DNA of 64,000 bases from Paenibacillus ihumii (GCF_001403875.1 NZ_LN884298.1:62001-126000); one strand, 5' to 3'. Shown: positions 39,509 through 49,641, counted from the first letter of the stretch. The notes: generated from the letters alone by a model not told the origin. Program-made: numbers and translations.

Positions 39509-40657
39509 TTATTTATTGAGTCCCCATTGCAAATAGGAACGAGCGTATTCAAACATATACTCCTCAAATGTATAGCTCAATCCATTCGTTGAAAAATGAA
39601 AAGGATACTTGTGAGACGGATCAATAAAATTAAGCCCCAGATGCTTAATTACACTAGGATATATAGGAACAACAAGATCATTGAGCGAATCTATGACCAA
39701 AGAATTCATGTGAGTATGATTGAAATCTAATAATTTTAATATTCTTATGGCAACTTCTCTTATAACCCAAAAAGTAGGATGATTCACTGTATAAAATAAG
39801 TACCGATCCTTATAATTTTCTTTAACAAAATCTGAAATAATAACATCCAAGCCCGCTTCTCTTCGAGCCAGTTCTTCTAGAGAACTTTCTGTATTCTTTT
39901 CTAATTCCTCACTAGAATAATAATCATCATTAGCTAGCATTCTAACTAACTCCTGAATTTCATTTTCGCTAAATTCAGAATGATTAATAGCCCCTACAAT
40001 ATTTCGATCCCCATATGGAAATCGTCCGTAGGGTGATCTTTTAGAAATATGCTGGGGAAAATAACCCTGAAAGTAACTGTTAGGAATGCTCACGGTTTCA
40101 CATTTTGGAGAGAGACGCTTTAAAATATATTCTGTAGACATCTGCTCACCTAAGTACGAGGAACTTACCCGTTGATATATAAATAAATCAATCTCTGACA
40201 ACAACTTTTCATTCCAATAATCTGGTGAAAAGTCATTAATAAAAGCTTTATCATATATTACATAGGTTTGATTAAATAATTCATAGCTTTCTAGATACTT
40301 AGCAAGAAAAGGAAGTTGGCAGTTTCCATATAGTAAAACTTTTTTCCTATCATCTTTATAAAAATGTTCTTCGTTTTTTAAATAATCACTCACATGGATA
40401 AAATCGACATTTTCTATAAATCCAAATCCCTCTAACTGCCGGCTGATAGCAGGGTAATATGTGCTGCAAACCAAAACAAGTGGTTTTTCAGGGTCTAAAC
40501 ATAACTCTTGTGGAGATTTAATTGGATAACCATTAAATTCTCCTCCCCACTTGCTACTATCATTATCAACACAATACATTATATTGGCTTGTCTTAGGCT
40601 GCTAAATTTACTATTAGCGTAACTGCCTGTACCAAATATGACAATTCCTTTTTCCAT
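39509..40657 (-). CDS. shared module + WcbI-like acyltransferase
   Basis: A 382-residue protein. Residues 1-90 are the Rossmann-like module repeated in this island (IVIFGTGSY, then VDNDSSKWGGEFNGYPI and a CSTYYPAISRQL segment). From about residue 108 (KVLLYGNCQLPFLAKYL) it resembles WcbI, a coenzyme-A-binding polysaccharide-modifying protein thought to be an acetyltransferase. Strongly AT-rich compared with the flanks. It probably acylates a sugar of the flagellar glycan; the role of the module is unknown. Confidence 0.7.
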   Translation of the reverse strand: MEKGIVIFGTGSYANSKFSSLRQANIMYCVDNDSSKWGGEFNGYPIKSPQELCLDPEKPLVLVCSTYYPAISRQLEGFGFIENVDFIHVSDYLKNEEHFYKDDRKKVLLYGNCQLPFLAKYLESYELFNQTYVIYDKAFINDFSPDYWNEKLLSEIDLFIYQRVSSSYLGEQMSTEYILKRLSPKCETVSIPNSYFQGYFPQHISKRSPYGRFPYGDRNIVGAINHSEFSENEIQELVRMLANDDYYSSEELEKNTESSLEELARREAGLDVIISDFVKENYKDRYLFYTVNHPTFWVIREVAIRILKLLDFNHTHMNSLVIDSLNDLVVPIYPSVIKHLGLNFIDPSHKYPFHFSTNGLSYTFEEYMFEYARSYLQWGLNK

Positions 40658-40687
40658 AGAGCCACCATCTCTAATTACTATACAAGT

Positions 40688-42028
40688 TTAATTTGTACCA
40701 TTGCGTTTCTCCAACTCAAATGCCATCTCATTTACTGGTGATAATCCAACCGGATAGTATGTAATGCCAGCATATTTAATTTGCTGTATATCAAAAACAT
40801 TTCTTCCGTCAATGAGAATCGGTTGTTTCATATATGTCGCTAACATCTTTAGTTCAATGTTTTTGAATACGTCCCATTCTGTCAATAAACAAACTGCATC
40901 AGCACCAGCAGCGGCATCCCATTCATTCGGTGCCCAAAAAATGTTGGTATTATCTATACAGGATCTAAAATTCCCCATCGCTATAGGATCATATAATCGC
41001 AGCATACAACCAGATTTTAATAAATATTTAGTAATTTCGAGGGCTGGAGATTCTCTAACATCATCCGTGCCCGGCTTAAAGGCCAGTCCCCAAATGGCAA
41101 TCGTTTTACCTTTTAATTCTCCTAGAGCGGACTTTAGCTTTCTAATTACACCCATACGCTGCATTTGATTAACCTCAACAACTGACTTTAACAATTTAAA
41201 ATCATAATCGGCATTACCCGCTATCTGTATAAGTGCCTTAGTATCTTTTGGGAAACATGATCCTCCATAACCAATGCCAGCATTTAAAAAATCTTTCCCA
41301 ATTCGTTTATCCAGCCCCATTCCCCTAGAGACCTCTCTAATATCTGCCCCTAATCTTTCACATATATTAGCTATTTCATTAATAAACGAAATTTTGGTTG
41401 CTAAAAATGCATTGGAAGCGTATTTAATCATCTCTGCACTACGTAATTCTGTAATTACAAACGGTGCATTTAACGGCTTATGGAGTTCAACCATTCTATC
41501 AATTGCTTTCTGACTTTCCCCCCCAATAATGATTCGGTCTGGATGGAAAGTATCATTCACTGCAGAACCCTCTCTTAGAAACTCAGGAACAGAGACAATA
41601 TCGAATTCAACCACAGTTATTTCTTTTATTACTTGTTTTATTCTATCATTAGTTCCTACTGGTACCGTGCTTTTTATAGCGATCACTGTATAATTCTCAA
41701 TTAAGTCGGCTACTTCTCGAGCAGCGAATTCAATATAACGTAAATCAGCTTCCCCATTTGGTAATGGTGGTGTACCTACCGCGATAAAGATAATATCTGA
41801 ATCCTTAATTCCTCGCTTCAAATCTGTTGTAAAATAAAGTCGGCCTTCCTGGACGTTTCGATCAACTAATTCCTGAAGCCCAGGTTCATATATGGGGAGA
41901 CCCCCATTCTCCAAGACTTTGATTTTATAAGCATCCTTATCGATACATACAACTTCATTACCAAGCTCCGCATAACATGCACCTGAAACAAGCCCTACAT
42001 AGCCAGTACCAATAACAGTAATTTTCAT
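40688..42028 (-). CDS. ugd: UDP-glucose 6-dehydrogenase
   Basis: A 446-residue enzyme that oxidises UDP-glucose to UDP-glucuronate in two NAD-dependent steps. Start ATG 42028 gives the standard N-terminus MKITVIGTGYVGLVSG; catalytic Cys258 lies in GYGGSCFPKD and the Lys in SEMIKYASNAF-like SAEMIKYASNAF. GAGAGG precedes the start. Its product could enter the flagellar glycan as glucuronic acid. Possible UDP-ManNAc dehydrogenase cannot be fully excluded, but the sequence fits the TuaD/Ugd group best. Confidence 0.92.
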   Translation of the reverse strand: MKITVIGTGYVGLVSGACYAELGNEVVCIDKDAYKIKVLENGGLPIYEPGLQELVDRNVQEGRLYFTTDLKRGIKDSDIIFIAVGTPPLPNGEADLRYIEFAAREVADLIENYTVIAIKSTVPVGTNDRIKQVIKEITVVEFDIVSVPEFLREGSAVNDTFHPDRIIIGGESQKAIDRMVELHKPLNAPFVITELRSAEMIKYASNAFLATKISFINEIANICERLGADIREVSRGMGLDKRIGKDFLNAGIGYGGSCFPKDTKALIQIAGNADYDFKLLKSVVEVNQMQRMGVIRKLKSALGELKGKTIAIWGLAFKPGTDDVRESPALEITKYLLKSGCMLRLYDPIAMGNFRSCIDNTNIFWAPNEWDAAAGADAVCLLTEWDVFKNIELKMLATYMKQPILIDGRNVFDIQQIKYAGITYYPVGLSPVNEMAFELEKRNGTN

Positions 42029-42091
42029 GTCCGTCCGCCCTCTCATAAGCAAAAACATAATGTACAAGGCTAATTTCTACAATTTTGCTAG

Positions 42092-43237
42092 TTAATCGAG
42101 TTTATAATGCTTACTGTGCACAACTTGTTCTCGTAACGGCCTTTCGGTAAGCTTTAATTTATCAATTTCTCCACGCTCTAAATATTCTAAATTCCTCGCA
42201 GCATCTTGGTACTCAGGTTGAACACTTAACGCTTCATTTAACAATTCCCTAGCCTTCTCGTTATTTGAATCCATCATAAAACTTATTACGCTAAGGTTAT
42301 TTAACACAGCTGGATTTGAGGTATGATTCGATAAAAGGCGAAAAACTCTCAGGCTCTCTGAATGCTGACCGAGTTTGAAGTAACTCATAGCTAATGCAAA
42401 ATAACCTTCTAAGGAAAATGGTTTTCCTTCCAGAAGCTTTATAACTCCTTCGGGTTCATCTATCCATGCATAAGCTGCAGCTATAGCAACACTTGCTTCA
42501 AATTCTCCATGCCTTTGAGCTAATTCAATATACAATTTTTGAAGATCAAGTCGACTAAGAATTGTTTTTACAGATTGATTAGATATATATCCATTGCCGG
42601 AGATGTTATTCTCGTGAACTCGGTAGCTCGTTAATGATTGATTTACTATTTTAAATTTATAACCTTTCAAACAGAGTCTTAAAAATAATTCAAAGTCCTC
42701 TGCATTGGGTAACGAAGTATCGAAGATTAAATCTTCATTTTTACGTAGCATAGATAAGCCTATCCACAAATGATTCCTTTTTAACAAGTGAAGAACAATA
42801 TTCTCATTCGTTAATTCACTAGGATAACCTTTATTTCGGGATAAAGATCTTCCACTATGGTCAATCATTTCGCAGTCATTAAAAATCATGTCAACATCGT
42901 TCTTTAGGAATTCTCTATATAAAGTTTCCAATCTATTTCGATATTGAATATCATCAGCGTCTGCCAACATAAGTATATTAGAGCTACTATTTTGGATTGC
43001 TGTATTCCTTGCAGCAGCAGCTCCAAGATTAGTCTTATGTCTAATAAATAAAATTCTATCAGAGCATCTCTCTGAATATGCTTGGATTATTTCTGGAGTT
43101 GTATCATTACTGCAATCATCTACTATAACAAATTCAAAATCCTGAAACGTTTGATTCAATACGCTCTCAATAGCTGCCTCAATATACCCCTCACAATTGT
43201 ATGCTGGCATAATAACAGATACCCTTGGCATTACCAT
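42092..43237 (-). CDS. GT2 glycosyltransferase with C-terminal TPR-like repeats
   Basis: A 381-residue protein. Residues 1-225 are a GT-A family 2 glycosyltransferase (VSVIMPAYNCEGYIEAAI; the DDCSNDT nucleotide-binding loop; LADADDIQ as the metal-binding DxD). Residues about 240-365 are helical repeats of TPR type (YFALAMSYFKLGQHSESLRVF; ARELLNEALSVQPEYQDAAR). An internal ATG at 43231 has better spacing to AGGTGAT and may be the true start. Likely adds one sugar to the glycan; donor unknown. Confidence 0.85.
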   Translation of the reverse strand: MVMPRVSVIMPAYNCEGYIEAAIESVLNQTFQDFEFVIVDDCSNDTTPEIIQAYSERCSDRILFIRHKTNLGAAAARNTAIQNSSSNILMLADADDIQYRNRLETLYREFLKNDVDMIFNDCEMIDHSGRSLSRNKGYPSELTNENIVLHLLKRNHLWIGLSMLRKNEDLIFDTSLPNAEDFELFLRLCLKGYKFKIVNQSLTSYRVHENNISGNGYISNQSVKTILSRLDLQKLYIELAQRHGEFEASVAIAAAYAWIDEPEGVIKLLEGKPFSLEGYFALAMSYFKLGQHSESLRVFRLLSNHTSNPAVLNNLSVISFMMDSNNEKARELLNEALSVQPEYQDAARNLEYLERGEIDKLKLTERPLREQVVHSKHYKLD

Positions 43238-43246
43238 ATCACCTGG

Positions 43247-44503
43247 TTATTTCATGATAATAAAGTCCCAATTCTTTACTAACCCTTTTTCCTGCAATTG
43301 TTCTGAAATTTCATATGAATAAATGGATGCAATTACTATGAAATCACCTTCTGCTATATCGTTTGGTCCCTTTATTTCTAAACCTTGCAGAAACCCTCCC
43401 CATTTTTGAGTATCATTATCCAGAAAAAATGCTGGCTCTATATCATTTTTTTTCAAAATATTCAACATATTCGCACCTAAAGATCCTGCGCCAAAAATCA
43501 AGCATCTTCTACTCCCCATAATACCCTCGAAAGTATCCCGAATCCTTTCGGGGTCATAAGAGGGGACAAACAATTGGTTCATTCTATTTATTTGTTGCTT
43601 ATTTCTTTCAAAAACTCGTTTTTTCAAATCACATAGTAAAGTCGACTGATCCGAACCTCCTTTTATATATAGTTGATCCTCATCAAGAAACATTTCCTGC
43701 CACTCTTCAATATGCTCATTTACTGTTGGGTGCTTCTCAAGCAAATACTTGAATGCTTCAATATGTTTTTGGCGTTTACTGAAAAATTGTTGTTCATCTT
43801 TAACAAGATCATGATAAATTACCGGTATCGGTGAATACATGTGTTTTCTTTTATCTGGATCCTTTTCTAGCAGCCTCAAAGCCAATTCTAATCCTCCGTG
43901 CCCGTAACGAATCTGATCATCCCATCCGCCAACTTCAAAAAAAAGGCTTGCTTGGTAAGATGCATTCCCTTCCAAACTTACAAAGGCCGGAAACGATTTT
44001 TGCCCCCAATAATAAACATTTTGACGTTCATTAAGTGGATTATCTGTTTTGCATAAATAGACTCCTCTGATAGAAACAACATCGTAATTTTCAAATAAAG
44101 CAATATGGGAATTGACAAAATCAAAATCCGGTATCCCATCATCCTCTAAGAATAATAAAATAGGCGCAGTAGCAAAAACAGCACCTACATTTCGAGCTAA
44201 ATATGCACCTGTATTCTGATTTAATCGGATAAAAATATCTACGAAGGGCTTTAAGGCTTCAAATTCCTTATCCTGACCCCCGTTATCCACAAAAATCAAT
44301 TCAAAGTTTACTGAATTTCGTTGTTGCTGAAGTATACGAAAGCTCTTTAATGTATCTTGATGAAGTCTCCAGGAGATTACAACAATTGAAATTTGAGGCT
44401 GATTACTAGATTTACGACTGTACTCAACATGATCAAAAAATTGTTGATACAATGCTAACTTGTGGTCCCATCGTTTCTGATGTAATATATTTATTAACTT
44501 CAA
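43247..44503 (-). CDS. GT2 glycosyltransferase + shared module
   Basis: A 418-residue protein. Residues about 35-260 are a GT2-like domain (ISIVVISWRLHQDTLKSF; FVDNGGQDKEF; LFLEDDGIPDFDFV). Residues about 330-418 are the island's repeated module (CLIFGAGSLGANML, then FFLDNDTQKWGGFLQG and VIASIYSYEISEQLQEKG). It uses a TTG start after GGGGTG. Sits 9 bases before the next glycosyltransferase gene, so it is in one transcript with it. Sugar donor and acceptor unknown. Confidence 0.8.
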   Translation of the reverse strand: MKLINILHQKRWDHKLALYQQFFDHVEYSRKSSNQPQISIVVISWRLHQDTLKSFRILQQQRNSVNFELIFVDNGGQDKEFEALKPFVDIFIRLNQNTGAYLARNVGAVFATAPILLFLEDDGIPDFDFVNSHIALFENYDVVSIRGVYLCKTDNPLNERQNVYYWGQKSFPAFVSLEGNASYQASLFFEVGGWDDQIRYGHGGLELALRLLEKDPDKRKHMYSPIPVIYHDLVKDEQQFFSKRQKHIEAFKYLLEKHPTVNEHIEEWQEMFLDEDQLYIKGGSDQSTLLCDLKKRVFERNKQQINRMNQLFVPSYDPERIRDTFEGIMGSRRCLIFGAGSLGANMLNILKKNDIEPAFFLDNDTQKWGGFLQGLEIKGPNDIAEGDFIVIASIYSYEISEQLQEKGLVKNWDFIIMK

Positions 44504-44543
44504 AAAAACACCCCGTATATTCTACTTTTCTACTAAGGTAATT

Positions 44544-46016
44544 TCATCTAAAAAGTATTATGAAATCCTTGTTCCTTTTAAGTCCATACCTCTCTAATTG
44601 AAGAGCAATTTCTTTGTACCACCCTGAAGCCACAATTACAAAATCATCACACGTCAGCTGAGTAGGAGAAAAAACCTTAACACCGCCTTTCTTTTCTCCC
44701 CATAAATCGGAGTTATTGTCAACAATACCATAAACTTGAATATTTAATCTGTGCAGTTCACTAATCACCATTTCACCAAATAATGAAGCCCCGAAAACGA
44801 AAATTCTTCTATGATTATTCTTTGAATAAATCCCCCTAAGACTATTAAAATCATAAAAAAATAATTTCCCATCTTTATATTGAATGATTTCATCCTTTTT
44901 TTCTTTAATTGCATTCTCATCAACTTCAAGAGGAAGGTTCTTTATTATATTAACTAATTGAAGATTTAAGTCATCTAAATTAAATTTTTGCTCTATTTTT
45001 TTTTTGCTAGCAATGCCAAGTCTTATCCTTGTATAAGGATCCTCCACCAGATTATTAAGTTTTTGGTATAATGCGTCTACATTCTTCTCTTCTACCAAAT
45101 AACCAGTAATCCCATGTTCTACTATTTCTGGTATTCCACTATGAAGTGTTGATACAACAGGTATTCCCATTGCCATGGCTTCCATAATTACAACCGGTAT
45201 TCCTTCCATGTCACCGTCAGAACCAGTTATACTTGGGGCTAATAATATGTCAGTCTCTAAAAGTAACCGTTTTATTTCCTCCTGTGTCTTCCACCCTACT
45301 AACTTTATATATTTATCAGTATCATCTTGTTTAATTTTTTTATCAATAGTATCGAATAAGGGCCCATTACCTACTATAGAATAGCTTACTTTTTTCCCGG
45401 ATTTAATTAATTTAGTTACTGCTTCTACCCCGTATTGAACGCCCTTCTTTTCAACCAATCTAGATACAGTAAGAATATTGACTCTTTCCCTGTGCCTTTG
45501 GGTAATTTCATTAGTAGAGTACTTTTTCAAATCTACTCCCATATGATGGACTAAAATTTTTTCTTCCGGACAACCTAGCTCGATTAGCTTTTTCTTCCAA
45601 AATTCACTTATAGGCATACATAAGCTAGCATAAGTAAATATATCCTGATAAACATTATCACCATGTTCACTAACAAACTTCGATACATCATATCCATGAA
45701 AAGATACAATAATCTTGCCCTTAATCATTCCATTTAATTTCATCATTATTGCTATTTTTCCTATAGGGCCAAAGTGACAATGGATTATATCATATTCTTT
45801 TTGTCTAGGATACGATTTTGACATAAGATCATGGATAGTTAGTACTTTTTTCAAGAGATCATATTTTATAATATCTTCATGAATTTTTTCCGGGTTAATT
45901 TTTTGAAGCGTGAAGATATCTACTTCGTATCCTAAATCTAGGAGACCCGTAATTTGATTAAGGATAAATGTCTCTGAAAGGGATGGAAAAGTGGGAACCA
46001 TATAAGCAATTCTCAT
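44544..46016 (-). CDS. GT4 glycosyltransferase + shared module
   Basis: A 490-residue protein. Residues 1-365 are a GT-B family 4 glycosyltransferase (PTFPSLSETFILNQ near the start; HCHFGPIGKIA; VSRLVEKKGVQYGVEA; LAPSITGSDGDMEGIPVVIMEAMAMGIPVV, with the E..E pair typical of retaining GT4 enzymes). Residues about 400-490 carry the repeated module (IFVFGASLFGEM, VDNNSDLWGEKKGG, VIVASGWYKEIALQL). AGAGGTG precedes ATG 46016. AT-rich and probably acquired. Confidence 0.85.
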   Translation of the reverse strand: MRIAYMVPTFPSLSETFILNQITGLLDLGYEVDIFTLQKINPEKIHEDIIKYDLLKKVLTIHDLMSKSYPRQKEYDIIHCHFGPIGKIAIMMKLNGMIKGKIIVSFHGYDVSKFVSEHGDNVYQDIFTYASLCMPISEFWKKKLIELGCPEEKILVHHMGVDLKKYSTNEITQRHRERVNILTVSRLVEKKGVQYGVEAVTKLIKSGKKVSYSIVGNGPLFDTIDKKIKQDDTDKYIKLVGWKTQEEIKRLLLETDILLAPSITGSDGDMEGIPVVIMEAMAMGIPVVSTLHSGIPEIVEHGITGYLVEEKNVDALYQKLNNLVEDPYTRIRLGIASKKKIEQKFNLDDLNLQLVNIIKNLPLEVDENAIKEKKDEIIQYKDGKLFFYDFNSLRGIYSKNNHRRIFVFGASLFGEMVISELHRLNIQVYGIVDNNSDLWGEKKGGVKVFSPTQLTCDDFVIVASGWYKEIALQLERYGLKRNKDFIILFR

Positions 46017-46150
46017 AGCACACCTCTAGGAGTCGTTATTAAGATATCTTATGTGGCTTACCTTTCTATCTCAACTAAATAAAGTCGAGATAAACAAAAC
46101 AAATAATTCAATATTATCAACAGAGTTATAGACTTTAGAAAAAAGTAGCA

Positions 46151-47563
46151 TTAATTATTTTCTTTTAGATAAATCCTTCTCTTCTTACGTTCGGTGTATT
46201 CATTACTATATAAATAATTAAAAAATTGATTATGCGGTTCCATCAATGACTTAAAAATTTCGAAGTCTTTTTTTTCAACAGCAATTTTGAATGCTGAATG
46301 ACTAACTTGAACAAACTTCATTCTAACTTTATAGATTAATTTATACTTTGAAGAAATATTTTTTTTTGGAAATACTCTTTTATTAGGCCTCCATTTTCCT
46401 GCCCTATCTTTTAAATATAATCTATAAGCAAGTCCCTCTCTCCTATGACGCAATCCAGACTCTTGCGACCGTACTACCTCTGTATAAGGAATTTCATCTA
46501 AATGCAACTGTCCTGATTCCATTCCCTCTTTAATAATCTCACTTAGTTCATTATCCCTTACAATTACAATGTTTGTTCCATAACTATCATTTAAATATTG
46601 CGGTAACCAAGCATCTCCAATTGTTAAATCTGCAGTTTCACTAAAAACGTCATCACAAAACTCACATGCTTCATTTTTTAGAAAACCTTTCCCCCAAAGG
46701 AAACCATATAACTCTCTTACAGGTTTGATTCCATGAACCACTTTACCATCTGGAGCTAGACCTCTTACTTCAACTCCATATTGATTGGCCGGATTCCCGG
46801 ATATTTCCTTTCTGAAGTTTATATAATCTAGCTTCCCTGGTTCAATTCCAAATTGCCATGCAAACATATCAGCAAATCTTGTTGATTTTAAGTGTCCACA
46901 AACAAGCCCTACACAGTATCGGACTCTATTTTTATATAAATCATCCTGTAAAGATAGTAATCGAATTGCTTTAATAAAACAGGGAACTCCAACTATGGCA
47001 TAAGTCCCCGAGTTTTTACGAATAAAATCCAATACACCTGACATTTCAATTGGATAGTATCTAGACTTTGACCCGTTTCGAATGTCTTCTTTACTTGATG
47101 CCACTTTGTATTCAAACATAACATTTTTAGACTCTTTTTCTTCTGTACTATTGGCTCTTACATGGATCACATAATCAACCATTCCTTTTGAAAATAACTG
47201 TTCTAAAACCCAAGTTCCTAGTCCTCCAGAACTTCCCATTGTACGATAATTACCTTCAGCAACATAACCTGCATATGTCCCTTGATAATAACCGATCTCA
47301 TCACTATATTTGCAATATTCCCCATACTTTTTTTGAGCTAAGGTATTTTCATCTTCTTTGTTATTTGAAAATGGACATACTTCCGTTACTGGTATATTAA
47401 AATTCTCTTTATTAGATTCGTCTATAATATATGGAACGTATACTCCGTATTCATTTAATTTCATTTTCAATGGAGAATTCTTAATAGCTGTACATACTCC
47501 ACAACCAATACAATATCCCCCGTCTACAACTGTTTCAAATAATGTACTTACTTCGTTTTTCAA
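46151..47563 (-). CDS. F420-hydrogenase beta-subunit-like iron-sulfur protein
   Basis: A protein of about 470 residues of the FrhB/FdhB family. An N-terminal ferredoxin-like cluster motif GYCIGCGVC gives three Cys close together, with CPFSNN further on; the middle has SSGGLGTWVLEQLF and VGVPCFIKAIRLL, the last part CEFCDDVFSETADLTIGDAWLP, all family signatures. In exopolysaccharide loci such proteins accompany pyruvyltransferase-like genes and are thought to be sugar-modifying oxidoreductases using flavin. The ATG at 47569 touches GGAGG, so TTG 47563, six bases from it, is the likelier start. It overlaps the fusion gene upstream. Confidence 0.82.
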   Translation of the reverse strand: MKNEVSTLFETVVDGGYCIGCGVCTAIKNSPLKMKLNEYGVYVPYIIDESNKENFNIPVTEVCPFSNNKEDENTLAQKKYGEYCKYSDEIGYYQGTYAGYVAEGNYRTMGSSGGLGTWVLEQLFSKGMVDYVIHVRANSTEEKESKNVMFEYKVASSKEDIRNGSKSRYYPIEMSGVLDFIRKNSGTYAIVGVPCFIKAIRLLSLQDDLYKNRVRYCVGLVCGHLKSTRFADMFAWQFGIEPGKLDYINFRKEISGNPANQYGVEVRGLAPDGKVVHGIKPVRELYGFLWGKGFLKNEACEFCDDVFSETADLTIGDAWLPQYLNDSYGTNIVIVRDNELSEIIKEGMESGQLHLDEIPYTEVVRSQESGLRHRREGLAYRLYLKDRAGKWRPNKRVFPKKNISSKYKLIYKVRMKFVQVSHSAFKIAVEKKDFEIFKSLMEPHNQFFNYLYSNEYTERKKRRIYLKENN

Positions 47564-49641
47564 TTCCATCCTCCTTTCAATCTAACAGGGAGATCATTAA
47601 AGTATAATTTGTTCCAATTAGGAGACTTTTTCTCTTTCACACTATAAACTGATTCTATTTTTTGGGGAATTTCTTCTATTTTTTCGCAAAACTCAACAAA
47701 GTTCACATCTTTAAACCATTCAAAGGCAGAGGTTAATTTATGATCGACTGTTCTTAAAACCACACATGGAATTTTACATATGACAGCAAATATTAATCCA
47801 TGGAAGCGATCAGTCACAATAACATCATGTTCATTAAAATAATGAAGTGTATTAATCAAAATACTTTCTCTTTTTTCTTTATCAATCCATGTATCCAAGG
47901 TGGTATCATAATATCTCGTTTCATACTGAATAGCTTTTGAAATTTCTAATTTCTGTTGATAATTCAATAAAGATTCATCGTCCTCCCTTAAGCACAGTAA
48001 TACCCTCTCAATTTCATTATTTTGCTTCATTTTTAATTGAATGTTGTCTATAGATAATACAAAATCAGGAATAGTAAATGTGTTCGCTAAAGGAAACATC
48101 TCTTTGGCTAGCCTTCCACTCTCAAAATCCCTTCCAATAATAGTCAAATTAGGGTGTCTTCTGTATATTTCCATACTAGTCCTTTTTTCATTCCTCCCAT
48201 ATTCTGTATCACTAAAGAAGATTGTTTGAGGAAGACTTATAATTGGGTTATCTGGAAAAGAATCAATAATTAGTCTTCGGACTCCCTCAGACCATTTGCC
48301 TCGATCTCCTAAGTTCCCTCCACTATGTAAAAATATTAAATCCTCTTTTCCGATACAATCTTTAATTAAAGAAATATGTTTTCTAACTTCATCTTTGTCT
48401 ACTTCAATTATTTTGTATTGTTTATAATACTTATCAAACCACTGCTTTATAGCCACCACTTGGGCATGGTCCCCAACATTGGACAATTTCGGAGGCGGAG
48501 TTATCATATACCATATTTTTTTATTAGACCGAAATGCCTCAATTTCGTTTTCAGACTCCAAATCATCTATAATATCCTGAATATAGGTAAAGTTCATTTC
48601 TTTTAACTCAATGTCCCCTTTGGGTTCCTCTTTTAAATTATTGCATATAGGGAGAAATGTTACTTTGTATGAATAAACCTCATCTTTTTTATTAGCAAAA
48701 TCAAAGTATGATAAATATTTTTCAGGTAAATATACACCACACATATTAGTGTCAACTGCATAAAGGTTTTTATGAAATTCCTCAGGTAAAGCATCATAGA
48801 CAGCATTCACTGTTGATGATATTTCGACGTTATATTTAATTTTAAAGTCATGCCAGACGACAATAGTATGTTGAGGATCTATGATCTCAAAAATACGTTC
48901 GGTATCGGATTTAATTCCGTGATAAGAATGATCACCGTCTATAAAAACCAAGTCAAATCTATCATTAATTTTACTAAAGTCAAACGTTCTTGAATTTTCG
49001 TAAAAATGATAAATATTGCTCTTGCTATGGGAAAAGAAACTTCCGAAATTATTCTTACCCCACTCAGTTTCAAATTCTTTTTTTAACATCTCAACAGGCA
49101 ACGTAACACTATAACACCTCTGAGCGACTTCCGCGATTGAAGCTATACTTTCACCAGCCCAAGAACCTATTTCCAGGTAAGTTGAGAAATTGAACTTAAT
49201 TACTAATGCCTTTAAAAAAAGGTAGTCTAATACACTGGAAGTCCCTCCACCTCTACGCATTGACATATGATCCAAAGTCAAAGGTTTTTCTAAAGTAGAT
49301 AAAAATTTTCCTAAATCTAAAATTGGAACCTTCAGTTTTTTGGTAGAACTAGTCTTTCTATCATAATTCAAGAGTTGATAATCGAATGTACAGAACTGTC
49401 TAATCCCCATATTTTCTAATTGCACTGATATTTCATCGTAAAATTGACTCGCAATAACAACCATAGCATCTTCCATCCCCTTAATTTGGGATGGGGGGAT
49501 TACTTTGTGACCTTCAAATAAAGTTCCCCATTTTAATGAATCATTGTCAGAAAAGGCCAAAATATTATACTTTACCTTCAACGCATTAAGTGCTATAGAT
49601 CCTAAAGTTGATGCACCAAATAAAATAATATTCTCCTTCAT
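47560..49641 (-). CDS. shared module + methyltransferase + pyruvyltransferase-like fusion
   Basis: A 693-residue three-part protein. Residues 1-90: the repeated module (IILFGASTLGSIAL, SDNDSLKWGTLFEG, VVIASQFYDEISVQL). Residues about 115-340: a class I SAM-dependent methyltransferase of the CmcI-like kind (YLEIGSWAGESIASIAEV; LVFIDGDHSYHGIKSD; WHDFKI). Residues about 380-670: a polysaccharide pyruvyltransferase-like domain (IFLHSGGNLGDRGKWSEG; ISLPQTIFF; VTDRFHGLIFAVI). One chain could therefore methylate and add a pyruvate ketal to, or otherwise modify, glycan sugars. ATG 49641 chosen; a GTG at 49650 is possible. Confidence 0.8.
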   Translation of the reverse strand: MKENIILFGASTLGSIALNALKVKYNILAFSDNDSLKWGTLFEGHKVIPPSQIKGMEDAMVVIASQFYDEISVQLENMGIRQFCTFDYQLLNYDRKTSSTKKLKVPILDLGKFLSTLEKPLTLDHMSMRRGGGTSSVLDYLFLKALVIKFNFSTYLEIGSWAGESIASIAEVAQRCYSVTLPVEMLKKEFETEWGKNNFGSFFSHSKSNIYHFYENSRTFDFSKINDRFDLVFIDGDHSYHGIKSDTERIFEIIDPQHTIVVWHDFKIKYNVEISSTVNAVYDALPEEFHKNLYAVDTNMCGVYLPEKYLSYFDFANKKDEVYSYKVTFLPICNNLKEEPKGDIELKEMNFTYIQDIIDDLESENEIEAFRSNKKIWYMITPPPKLSNVGDHAQVVAIKQWFDKYYKQYKIIEVDKDEVRKHISLIKDCIGKEDLIFLHSGGNLGDRGKWSEGVRRLIIDSFPDNPIISLPQTIFFSDTEYGRNEKRTSMEIYRRHPNLTIIGRDFESGRLAKEMFPLANTFTIPDFVLSIDNIQLKMKQNNEIERVLLCLREDDESLLNYQQKLEISKAIQYETRYYDTTLDTWIDKEKRESILINTLHYFNEHDVIVTDRFHGLIFAVICKIPCVVLRTVDHKLTSAFEWFKDVNFVEFCEKIEEIPQKIESVYSVKEKKSPNWNKLYFNDLPVRLKGGWN

